Positions 53,644 to 61,491 of a DNA stretch of 64,000 nt are shown in pieces. The stretch comes from Helicobacter_D ganmani (GTDB taxonomy: Bacteria; Campylobacterota; Campylobacteria; Campylobacterales; Helicobacteraceae). The stretch lies in NCBI RefSeq assembly GCF_965138225.1, contig NZ_CBCSAX010000001.1. The stretch is one strand, 5' to 3'. The translations under genes were made by a program, and so were the position numbers. How positions within the stretch are numbered: the stretch's first letter is position 1; each line of letters begins with the position of its first letter. The notes beneath the pieces are model-generated. The model saw nothing but the letters and a program-made list of their open reading frames with translations, searched no databases and was not told the DNA's origin.

Positions 53644-54483
53644 CTAGAAACTAGGAAGAATTGCGCCTTTGTATTGGTCTAGGATAAATTGTCTCATCTC
53701 TTCGCTTTGGAGAGAATGGATAAGCTTTTGTATGCGTGCGTCTTTTTCATTGCCGCCTTTTACTGCTATAATATTCACATAAGGTGAATCTTTGCTCTCA
53801 AGTGCAATTGCATCATTAAGCGGGTTTAATCCAGCAAGTAAAGCGAAGTTGGTATTAATGACTGATGCGCTGACATCTCCAAGTGCGCGCGCAAGTTGTG
53901 GTGCGTCCATTTCTTTAAATTTCAAGTTTTTAGGATTTTCTATTATGTTTTGCACGCTTGGAAGTTCTACGTTCTCTTGAAGTTTGATAAGTCCATTTGC
54001 TTCCAATATTCTAAGCGCACGCGCTCCATTGCTTGGATCGTTTGGCAAGGAAATCATATCGCCTTCTTTTAGCTCGTCCAAGTTTTTGATTTTTTTAGAA
54101 TAAACACCCATTGGCTCTAGATGGATTCCCGCGACACTGACGAGATTTGTTTTGTGTTCTTTGTTAAAAGAATCCAAATAAGGCTTATGTTGGAAAAAGT
54201 TTGCGTTTAATGAGCCATCGTCTAAAGATTTGTTTGGTGTTACATAATCGGTAAATTCTTTGATTTCTAAAGTAATTCCCTCTTTTGCCAAAGTTTCCTT
54301 GACTTTTTCTAGCATTACTGCGTGTGGTTCGGGAGTTGCGCCGACAATTAGTTTTTCCATTTCCGTCTTTTCTGTTTTTTGTGCATTGTTTTGTGATTCT
54401 ACTTTGGAATCGCAGCCACTAAAAATCACTGCAAGAGCTATTGTGCCGAGTGTTAGTTTGTTGAAAATTACTTTTTTAAGCAT
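53644..54483 (-). CDS. metQ: Methionine ABC transporter substrate-binding lipoprotein
   Basis: 279 residues. Signal with lipobox IFSGC (Cys24), then the MetQ/NlpA fold: VGATPEPHAVMLEKVKETLA, EFTDYVTPNKSLDDGSLNAN and FFQHKPYL, GVYSKKIKNLDEL, SLPNDPSNGARALRIL, and SVINTNFALLAGL. It binds methionine in the periplasm for MetNI. The metQ-metI-metN order on one strand is complete and 19 bases separate metQ from metI. Confidence 0.93.
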   Translation of the reverse strand: MLKKVIFNKLTLGTIALAVIFSGCDSKVESQNNAQKTEKTEMEKLIVGATPEPHAVMLEKVKETLAKEGITLEIKEFTDYVTPNKSLDDGSLNANFFQHKPYLDSFNKEHKTNLVSVAGIHLEPMGVYSKKIKNLDELKEGDMISLPNDPSNGARALRILEANGLIKLQENVELPSVQNIIENPKNLKFKEMDAPQLARALGDVSASVINTNFALLAGLNPLNDAIALESKDSPYVNIIAVKGGNEKDARIQKLIHSLQSEEMRQFILDQYKGAILPSF

Positions 54484-54502
54484 TGTTGTCCTTTGTAAAA
54501 AT

Positions 54503-55153
54503 TTAATGTTTTAATTTTTTATACAGAAAATCCCCAAAACTTTGAATTATCTGCACTAGAAAAATTAAAATCAAAACAGTGTATAACATAATATCGCTTT
54601 GGAATCTATAATATCCATATTTGATTGCAATATCGCCTAATCCACCTCCACCCACAGCTCCAGCCATTGCGCTAAATCCAACAACTAGGATAAGAGCAAG
54701 TGTGATTCCAGAGACAATGCTTGGCAAGGCTTCTACAAACATAATCCGAAAGATAATTTGTAAATTACTTGCGCCAAAGCTAAGAGCAGCTTCAATCACT
54801 CCTTTATCCACTTCTTTGAGTGCATTTTCTATGATACGCACGATAAAGGGTGCTGCACCAATGCTAAGCGGCACGATTGCTGCGCTCGCACCGATGCTTT
54901 TGCCTACGATAAATTGTGTTAAGGGAAATAAGACAACCATTAAAATAAGAAAAGGAAAGGAACGCAAGGTATTTGTAATGCTATCAAGTGTGCGGAAAAT
55001 AAATGCATTAGGGCTTAAACCATTAGGGGCGCAAAGGGTAAGCAAAATGCTAGGCACAATCGCCAAAAGCGTTGCGATGCTTGTTGCGAGTATGCTCATA
55101 TAAAGCGTGTCTAAAGTCGCTTCTAAAAGCAAAGAAATGGTTTTGCTATCCAT
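54503..55153 (-). CDS. metI: Methionine ABC transporter permease
   Basis: 216 residues, five membrane helices. MetI signatures: TLYMSILATSIATLLAI, NTLRSFPFLILMVVLFPLTQ, and the EAA loop EAALSFGASNLQIIFRIMF followed by EALPSIVSGITLAL; GGGGLGDIAIKYGYYRFQ closes it. It overlaps metN by eight bases. Confidence 0.94.
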   Translation of the reverse strand: MDSKTISLLLEATLDTLYMSILATSIATLLAIVPSILLTLCAPNGLSPNAFIFRTLDSITNTLRSFPFLILMVVLFPLTQFIVGKSIGASAAIVPLSIGAAPFIVRIIENALKEVDKGVIEAALSFGASNLQIIFRIMFVEALPSIVSGITLALILVVGFSAMAGAVGGGGLGDIAIKYGYYRFQSDIMLYTVLILIFLVQIIQSFGDFLYKKLKH

Positions 55154-56132
55154 TTGGTTCTCCTTGTGGATTGGATTCTATGATTTCCCATTGCGCGCCT
55201 CGTGCATTCAGATAATTGCAGACTTTTTCTTTGGCATTTTTATCAATATTAATCACCAAAATTCCTAGCGCGATTCCATTAAAGGATTCTAAATTGCCCC
55301 ATACGATATTAAAGTTCATTTGTAATTCTCGCGCCATTTGTGTGATAATTGGATTTTGTGCCAAGTTTTTAGGAAAATAAATGCGAATGTTTAACCCCTC
55401 ATCGGGTAGAATCTCATTTTCTCCCAAAAATTCACGCATTTTTGAGTCAGGCGAAAGGAATAAATCCTCAATTTTTCCACTTTTTAGCACCACTCCGGCT
55501 TCCATAAAGGCAGCCTCACTACAAAGTCGTTTGACGACTTCCATTTCGTGCGTTACAAGCACAATCGTTACGCCTAGTTCTTGATTGATTTGCGCAAGTA
55601 AGTCTAAAATAGCACCCGTGATACTTGGGTCTAGTGCGCTTGTAGCTTCATCACTTAGAAGCAACATAGGATTCATCACTAATGCCCTTGCAATCGCAAC
55701 GCGTTGCTTTTGTCCTCCGCTAAGCTCGTTTGGATAGGATTTTGCCTTATCTTGCAAACCAACCAATTCTAAGAGATTCTTAATCTTTGCCTCGTTGATT
55801 GTAGCTTTTGCGCATTGTAAAGGCAAGAGGACATTCTCATAAACATTTTTGCGACTAAGCAAGGAGAAGTGCTGAAAAATCATTCCAACTTTTTGTCTAA
55901 ATGCACGCAATTCTTTGGTTGTGAGTTTAGAAATATCCAAGTTATCAATTTCTATTTTGCCAGAATTAATGGATTCTAATCCATTAAAGGTGCGGAGCAA
56001 AGTGCTTTTTCCTGCTCCGCTATGTCCGACGAGCCCGAAGATTGAACCCTTTTTAATCCTTAAATTAATGTTTTTTAATACCTCTAAATTACCATAACTT
56101 TTGGAAAGATTCTGCACTTTGATTAAATCCAT
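55146..56132 (-). CDS. metN: Methionine ABC transporter ATPase
   Basis: About 328 residues from ATG 56132, chosen because TAAGGAG lies five bases upstream; an in-frame earlier start (56156) lacks this. Walker A GLVGHSGAGKSTLL, Q-loop MIFQHFSLLSRKNV, signature LSGGQKQRVAIARAL, Walker B LLLSDEATSALDP, H-loop VTIVLVTHEM. A C-terminal NIL domain (about 255-328) binds methionine and inhibits transport. Confidence 0.94.
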   Translation of the reverse strand: MDLIKVQNLSKSYGNLEVLKNINLRIKKGSIFGLVGHSGAGKSTLLRTFNGLESINSGKIEIDNLDISKLTTKELRAFRQKVGMIFQHFSLLSRKNVYENVLLPLQCAKATINEAKIKNLLELVGLQDKAKSYPNELSGGQKQRVAIARALVMNPMLLLSDEATSALDPSITGAILDLLAQINQELGVTIVLVTHEMEVVKRLCSEAAFMEAGVVLKSGKIEDLFLSPDSKMREFLGENEILPDEGLNIRIYFPKNLAQNPIITQMARELQMNFNIVWGNLESFNGIALGILVINIDKNAKEKVCNYLNARGAQWEIIESNPQGEPNG

Positions 56133-56223
56133 TTTGCTCCTTAATTGTTTTGCCATTTCGTTATTTGCTTGTAAAATCTGATAAAATTGCGAAATTATAG
56201 TGAAAAAAGCTAAAAGGGGTTTT

Positions 56224-56586
56224 ATGTTGAAAGATTTTGCTAGATTATGGATTGTGTTAATGCTTTGTTATGGAATTTTAAATGCGCAACCTTGGGTAAT
56301 GTTTAGCGATATGGACGACACTTATTTATACGACCAAGCAAGCGGGCAGGTGTATATTCGGATAAAAAAGGGCGGTAAGAATTATGAGGATACTTTTGTC
56401 AAAATGGGCGTGCAGGATTCTATCCATTCTAAACCCGCTTCAAAAGCTCAAAAAACCGCACAAAGGGATTCCAAAGCCACAGAATCCAAACAAGAAAATG
56501 ACGCACAAAAAGAACAGCAAGAGTTAATCAAAAAAGCGCAAGAATTGCAAAGAAGCATACAAGGAAGTATTTTAGGTGGGGAGTAG
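56224..56586 (+). CDS. Small exported protein of unknown function
   Basis: 120 residues from ATG 56224 (AAAAGGGG five bases upstream; the GTG at 56200 is less likely). Signal peptide about 1-22 (LWIVLMLCYGILNAQ). The mature part starts PWVMFSDMDDTYLYDQASGQ, then a Lys/Gln/Ala-rich helical tail (RDSKATESKQENDAQ...). Not recognised. Divergent from metN and convergent with the AAC(3)-like gene, ending two bases from its stop. Confidence 0.7.
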   Translation: MLKDFARLWIVLMLCYGILNAQPWVMFSDMDDTYLYDQASGQVYIRIKKGGKNYEDTFVKMGVQDSIHSKPASKAQKTAQRDSKATESKQENDAQKEQQELIKKAQELQRSIQGSILGGE

Positions 56587-56587
56587 T

Positions 56588-57358
56588 TTAAGCCAAAAAA
56601 TATTCGCAATCTTTTGCTAAAACTTCCAAAACCGCCTTCGCGACTTTTTGGGATTCCATAATTCCAATCTCGCCCCCGCCAAATTTTAAGACTTTTAAGA
56701 TTTCCAAATCTAGTAAAAAATGTGCTATTTTTTTGTAATCTAGCTCACTTTTTCTGCCCAAATGTCTCACTCTATAAATGACGCTTCTGTGCATTTTTTC
56801 ACCTTTTTCATCAATGAAAATTCCACTGAAAGTTTTATCAAAACGATAGGGGACATTGGCGAGAGATTCTAAATAGTGTATGAATGTATAGCCGACATAT
56901 TGATTACCAAATGTTAAAATTTTGCCGTTTTGCGTTAATAATTTATCAAAAATACTCTCTTTGCCCAAAACTTCCTTGCAGTCGCGCAATTTTTCTTTTA
57001 AATCTCCAAAAACTGCGCAAGAAAAAATAGGACAAGAGGTGCGTTTGCCCCCAAGTTGCAATAAGGAATCCCCGAGATTTCCCACCTTTGACTTAGAGTG
57101 CAGGAGGTCAAAAGGTTCGTTTTGACAGAAGCTATAAGTGAAAGTTGGAAGGATAACATTGCCCCTTTTACCGCAAGATTCTATCAAAGTCTGACACAAT
57201 GTCTGATTAAAAATTGCTTTTGGGAGTAATGGAATTCCAAACCGAAAGGATTCTGTATGCACCAAAAGAGTGTCTCCTTGCGTGATTTCAAGCTCTTGTA
57301 AAATCTCTTTTAAATCTCGTGTTGTGTAGATTTTGTCTTTGAATTTTATAAAATCCAT
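56588..57358 (-). CDS. AAC(3)-family (aminoglycoside N3-acetyltransferase-like) acyltransferase
   Basis: 256 residues. GDTLLVHTESFRFG, then GNVILPTFTYSF and NEPFDLLHSKSKVGNLGDSL, TSCPIFSCAVFG, and HYLESLANVPYRFDKTFSG match the AAC(3)/YokD fold, with the conserved catalytic His in VHTES and the His-Tyr of TFIHYLE. In Campylobacter flagellar-glycan loci such genes are glycan acyltransferases, not resistance genes; here it is last in an operon with a carrier protein, which suggests acyl transfer from that carrier. Its start overlaps the carrier stop by one base. Confidence 0.8.
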   Translation of the reverse strand: MDFIKFKDKIYTTRDLKEILQELEITQGDTLLVHTESFRFGIPLLPKAIFNQTLCQTLIESCGKRGNVILPTFTYSFCQNEPFDLLHSKSKVGNLGDSLLQLGGKRTSCPIFSCAVFGDLKEKLRDCKEVLGKESIFDKLLTQNGKILTFGNQYVGYTFIHYLESLANVPYRFDKTFSGIFIDEKGEKMHRSVIYRVRHLGRKSELDYKKIAHFLLDLEILKVLKFGGGEIGIMESQKVAKAVLEVLAKDCEYFLA

Positions 57359-57585
57359 TAGATTTTTACTCCTTTTTTTCTCAAAAGATTCTTGATAGAT
57401 TCTAAGCTCCTATAATCTTGTATTTCCACTTCCTCATCAAAAATTGATATATGATAAGATTGTTCCAAAGCCCCAATTAATGACATTAGTGCAAAGGAAT
57501 CTAAAAATCCATCGCCAATAAAATCTGGACTGCTTAAGTCTATTTCTGCGACAATTTCTTGTAAAATTACTTCTAAATCATTCAT
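57358..57585 (-). CDS. Acyl/peptidyl carrier protein
   Basis: 75 residues with the phosphopantetheine site GDGFLDSFALMSLI, Ser30. Four-helix carrier-protein length and acidic character fit. The motif is DSF rather than DSL, common in specialised carriers. It is placed between the formyltransferase (eight-base overlap) and the AAC(3)-like gene, and the adenylation-domain gene is upstream, so it is the likely acceptor of the activated acid or amino acid. Confidence 0.85.
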   Translation of the reverse strand: MNDLEVILQEIVAEIDLSSPDFIGDGFLDSFALMSLIGALEQSYHISIFDEEVEIQDYRSLESIKNLLRKKGVKI

Positions 57586-58402
57586 TTTTTTCTCCTAGAG
57601 TAAAATCAAATCCAAGTGCATTTTTGGGATTTGGGGTGTAGTCTAAAATCACATATTTTTTGCCCTCTAAAATTATCTTTGGTTTGGGCAAAAGGTGGCT
57701 TTTGCCGCAATCCATACTGCGCAAGAATGCACTTTTTTTCTCAAAATCCCAATGTAAATCCAAGATTCCATTATTTGGTAAATCTCTTGCCTTGTGCAAT
57801 ACGAAATCACCGATTTTTTCTTGTGTTTTTAAAGGGAGATTCCAAGACAAAAGAGAATCGCAAATTTCTCTAAAGGCAAGAAAGGCTAATTGGAGTTGCT
57901 CTTGCGTGAGTTTTAAATAAGTGTAAGTAGAATCTAGCGGAATAGATTTTTGAATGATAATGTCTCCGCAATCAATCCCGCTTGATACAAGATGCCAAGT
58001 GATTCCACTTGTAGAGTCTTGGTCAAAAATACTCCACATTTGCGCATTTAAACCACGATGATTGGGAAGCAAAGAGTTGTGATAATTGATAATTTTTAAA
58101 AATGGTTTTTGCAAAAGATTGGAGGGGAAAATATAGTAATTGTGCGCGCTAATCAGGAGCATAGAGGATTCAAATCCACTTAAATATTCGCTTAAAGCTA
58201 TTTTGTTCTTGAAGTTGATGTAAGGGATTTTTGAAGTTTTGCACCAAGTGCTAAAGAGTGAAAAAGGTGATTCCAAATAAGAAGCGCAAAGGAGTTTTGG
58301 GCGAGAATCTGTGCCAAAGAGCCCAAAAAGCATTTTTGTGATGTTCAAGGCAAGAGTGCCTGTGCCTAGAATTAAAATGGACTCAAATACAGACTTTCTC
58401 AC
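57578..58402 (-). CDS. Formyltransferase (methionyl-tRNA formyltransferase-like) for small-molecule or sugar
   Basis: 274 residues from GTG 58402. NYHNSLLPNHRG with Asn106 and His108, and GIDCGDII with Asp144, give the N-H-D catalytic triad of N10-formyltetrahydrofolate enzymes. HLVSSGIDCGDIIIQKSIPL is typical of sugar-amine formyltransferases (Fdt/WbkC type). A C-terminal domain of about 60 residues is divergent. It probably formylates an amino group on the glycan or on a carrier-bound amino acid; substrate not shown. A GCAACCC/GGGTTGC stem lies just before the start. Confidence 0.82.
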   Translation of the reverse strand: MRKSVFESILILGTGTLALNITKMLFGLFGTDSRPKLLCASYLESPFSLFSTWCKTSKIPYINFKNKIALSEYLSGFESSMLLISAHNYYIFPSNLLQKPFLKIINYHNSLLPNHRGLNAQMWSIFDQDSTSGITWHLVSSGIDCGDIIIQKSIPLDSTYTYLKLTQEQLQLAFLAFREICDSLLSWNLPLKTQEKIGDFVLHKARDLPNNGILDLHWDFEKKSAFLRSMDCGKSHLLPKPKIILEGKKYVILDYTPNPKNALGFDFTLGEKNE

Positions 58403-58540
58403 GCTGCAACCCTTTCAATATAGGGGGTTGCAAAGAATCTTATGGCTTTTTGCCCCCTCCCCCAATTATTTGCTCTGCATTTCGCTATCAAATGCGATTT
58501 CTTTCTCTTGCAAAAACTCTAAAATTTTTTGTTCTATCAT
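58403..58540 (-). other. Short coupled ORF, interrupted G tract and hairpin between the adenylation and formyltransferase genes
   Basis: ATG 58540 overlaps the adenylation-gene stop (ATGA) and opens a 24-codon frame MIEQKILEFLQEKEIAFDSE... to TAA at 58468-58466. Right after comes GGGGGAGGGGG (about 58463-58453), then GCAACCC...GGGTTGC just before the formyltransferase GTG. It may be a truncated remnant of a carrier or a leader peptide. Confidence 0.45.
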
Positions 58541-61482
58541 TGTTCTACCCTTATAAGTAATTTTGCGTTTAAGAATTTTTCTACCCATTCTTGCATTACA
58601 AGCAAGTCAATGTCGCAAATTTCAGCGATTTCTAGCAAGTCCTTTTTGCCATCGCAATACATTAAAATATTGCGCATATCTTTGATTTGATTAATGGAAT
58701 CTTTGGTGCTAAGTGTCGGGTATAAGCCTCTTTTACCTAGTTGTGGTTCGCAAAGAATGGTGTTTTGGTAGATTCCATTGAGTTCTAAACTGCGCAAGAT
58801 TCTCCATACATACTTCAAACTATCCGCAAAACTCTGCGCACTTACAAGACTTAAATCATCTAAGGAAGTGTGATATTCAGGATATGCACCAAACTTTGTG
58901 CGCATTAGGGTGCAAAAGGGCAAATCCACATTGGGCGCACAATATTGTCTCTCATCACTTCCTCTATCTAAATAGCTGTATTCCTTAAAGCCCTTATAAT
59001 AATGTGTTAAAATGTGCTTTGCCGCCCTATCAGCTAGATTGTTGCCCTCCCTAGAGTGCAGCACAGAGTAATTCCTGCAATCCCCTATACAAGTTAGCAC
59101 GAATCCCGCGATACAAAACTCTCTTAAATGCCCTAAATGACGGCTTAGATAATAAATGCTTCCGATGGTTTCAGGCAGAAACAAAATGCGGAGTGAGTAG
59201 GGATTTTCTCTTTGGCTCAAGAGTTTGCCAAGTGCGCAAGCAAGAGAGATTCCGCTTAGTTCGTTATTTACCATTTGTGGGTGGCAAATATAGGTGCTAA
59301 AGACGATTTCTTGTCTGCTTTTACCTTGAATGTAAAGTTCGGCATAGCTTAAGCTTCCATTCTCCAAACTACTATCAATATGGATTTGAAACTTCTGTGG
59401 CGAATCCTTGTATTTTTCTTTAAGGGCGCAAAAGTCCGAAAACTTAAGGCAAAATCCCCACCGCTCTTTATAATAGCTAGTGATATAGGGAATCGCATTG
59501 GGTTGGTTTTCTAAAACATACAAATGCGATTCCAATTCTCTAAAGGTAATGGTGCATTTACAAGGAATAGAATACCCTATTAAATGCAAATTATTTTCCT
59601 TGAAGTCGCAGATTTTCTCACCACTTGGCGTTAGAATATATGCGTCTTTCACATTCCATTCCTTTGGAATTTCCCAATCAAATGCCTTTGTTCCGCTTGA
59701 TACTTCATAGATTTTAAGATTTTCTAAAGATTCTTGCAAGATTTTCAAAGTCTCTCTGTTTCCATTACCGCTAAGAGAGCGCGGAATCTTAAACAACCTT
59801 TTGGTGAGATTTAGCATTTCCTCGCCATAGCTTAAGAAATCTATTTTGTCTTTATCGTGGGTTTGGTGGAGCTTGGTTTCTTTTGTGGGGTTTTGCGATT
59901 CTATGGTTTGGATTACCCATTGTTTGATAGCCCCTCTATCTACCTTACCATTGGCATTCAATGGAAATTTATCTAATACAAGAATCTTGCTTGGTAACAT
60001 ATAAAAAGGCAGTTTGGCGCGCAAGTTTTCTAAGATTTGTTTAGAATTTAGCGTGTGGTTTTCACAAACACCATAGAGTGTGCTTAAGTTGTCCTTTTCT
60101 AGCAGGATTGCGCGGGATTGCACTCCACTTGCTTCGCGCAATGCGTTGTCAATCTCTAAGAGTTCTACGCGGAATCCCTGAATCTTGACTTGTTCGTCTA
60201 TGCGCCCGCAGAAACAATAGGCATTTAAAGCTGTATCAAATCTACCCAAATCTCCTGTTTTATACCAGCGCATACCATTTTCAACGATGAATTTTTCCTT
60301 TGTTTTGTTTGCGTCCTTATAATATCCTAAGGCAATTTGGTCGCCTCCAAGCCAAATTTCACCCATTTCTCCTTGTGAAATTTCTTGACCAAGAGAGTCG
60401 CGCAAACTTACTGACAACCCCGCAAAAGGAAGACCTAAAGGCAAGATTTCACTTGTTGTTTGTGGGATTCCACATTTTGCGATTCCACCTTTGCCAATCC
60501 AGCGGTATCGCGTGAAGCTGATAGTCGCTTCTGTGGGACCATAGAGATTATCCAAAAGTGCATTGGGGGCGGCTTTAGCAAAATCTAGAGCAAGGGGAGT
60601 CGGCAGTGCTTCCCCGCAAAAAAGGGCAACTTTAAGGTTTGGAATAATGTTTTCTTTTAGGGCTTTGAATTTTTGCAAATAGGCTAGGAGTGAGGGCACA
60701 GCAAAAAGAATATGAATCCTTTTGGAAGTGAGGAAAGAAATCGGGTTTAGAAGGTTTTTGTGTGGAATCACAACTAATGTCGCACCACACAAAAGAGTGC
60801 AGAAAATATCGTGCATACTTAAGTCAAAAGTTATATCAAAAAATTGTGAGATTCTATCCTTTGGCGAGAAATGGTAGAGAGATTGGACTCTTTGGCAATA
60901 GTTTGCGAGATTGGCGCGTGAGACTAAAACGCCCTTTGGAATCCCTGTGCTACCACTTGTAAAAAGCAAATAGGCAGGGGAGGAATCCTGAATTTCAGAT
61001 TCTTGGTAGTTTGTGTCTATTTCTTGTTGCAAGTTTGGAATCGCAACGAATTGGTGTTTTGGAAATTCTTTTTGCAGGGATTGCGTATCGCCAAAACTAA
61101 AAATCAGTAGATTGGACAAAGAATGGGCGATTTTTCTAAAAGATTCTAAGCAGTTTGGACAGAGTATCATTGGTGCATTATCTGTGCGTTCTATAATATT
61201 TTTCTGTCGTTCTTTGGGAAATTTCGGATTTAAGGGGATAAAAGTGATTGCCCCAAGCACACAAGCAAGAATACTGACATAAACTTCTAGCTCACGAGAG
61301 CCAAAGACAATTAAAGAGCTATATTTGCCCCCCCCCCCCATTTTATCAGCTTTTAAAAACGCAAGCAATCTTAGACTTTGATTTTTAAGTTCAGTGTAAG
61401 TTAGAGAGTGATTTTCTACTTCTATGGCAATATTGTCCGCGTAGGTATTTAGTGCATTTTGTAGATTCTTATTTAATTCCAT
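58537..61482 (-). CDS. Phase-variable fusion: amino-acid adenylation domain plus DUF2172/DUF4910 aminopeptidase-like domain (ON)
   Basis: 981 residues. An ANL adenylation domain covers about 1-520: TSGSTGIPKG (175-184), LYGPTEATISF, WYKTGDLGRFD, GRIDEQVKIQGFRVELLEID and NGKVDRGAI. No carrier domain follows. From about 553 a second domain starts: LTKRLFKIPRSLSGNGNRET and SSGTKAFDWEIPKEWNVKDAY, then STYICHPQMVNNELSG near 745 and AYPEYHTSLDD, the zinc-peptidase-like DUF2172/DUF4910 family (Cj1295-like). Residues 49-52 are encoded by a G12 tract (61339-61328) in the open setting. The separate carrier at 57358 would accept the adenylate. Confidence 0.85.
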   Translation of the reverse strand: MELNKNLQNALNTYADNIAIEVENHSLTYTELKNQSLRLLAFLKADKMGGGGKYSSLIVFGSRELEVYVSILACVLGAITFIPLNPKFPKERQKNIIERTDNAPMILCPNCLESFRKIAHSLSNLLIFSFGDTQSLQKEFPKHQFVAIPNLQQEIDTNYQESEIQDSSPAYLLFTSGSTGIPKGVLVSRANLANYCQRVQSLYHFSPKDRISQFFDITFDLSMHDIFCTLLCGATLVVIPHKNLLNPISFLTSKRIHILFAVPSLLAYLQKFKALKENIIPNLKVALFCGEALPTPLALDFAKAAPNALLDNLYGPTEATISFTRYRWIGKGGIAKCGIPQTTSEILPLGLPFAGLSVSLRDSLGQEISQGEMGEIWLGGDQIALGYYKDANKTKEKFIVENGMRWYKTGDLGRFDTALNAYCFCGRIDEQVKIQGFRVELLEIDNALREASGVQSRAILLEKDNLSTLYGVCENHTLNSKQILENLRAKLPFYMLPSKILVLDKFPLNANGKVDRGAIKQWVIQTIESQNPTKETKLHQTHDKDKIDFLSYGEEMLNLTKRLFKIPRSLSGNGNRETLKILQESLENLKIYEVSSGTKAFDWEIPKEWNVKDAYILTPSGEKICDFKENNLHLIGYSIPCKCTITFRELESHLYVLENQPNAIPYITSYYKERWGFCLKFSDFCALKEKYKDSPQKFQIHIDSSLENGSLSYAELYIQGKSRQEIVFSTYICHPQMVNNELSGISLACALGKLLSQRENPYSLRILFLPETIGSIYYLSRHLGHLREFCIAGFVLTCIGDCRNYSVLHSREGNNLADRAAKHILTHYYKGFKEYSYLDRGSDERQYCAPNVDLPFCTLMRTKFGAYPEYHTSLDDLSLVSAQSFADSLKYVWRILRSLELNGIYQNTILCEPQLGKRGLYPTLSTKDSINQIKDMRNILMYCDGKKDLLEIAEICDIDLLVMQEWVEKFLNAKLLIRVEQ
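61328..61339 (-). repeat. Poly-G12 contingency tract in the adenylation-fusion gene
   Basis: Twelve C on the plus strand, at codons 48-52 of the fusion. The frame is open with 12 (or 9 or 15) and closed with 11 or 13, so slippage would switch the gene. Confidence 0.9.
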
Positions 61483-61491
61483 ATTAGCCCT

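Noticed and set aside
56588..57358. Reading the AAC(3)-like gene as an aminoglycoside resistance determinant
   Set aside because: Its operon with carrier, adenylation and formyltransferase genes points to glycan or metabolite acylation instead.
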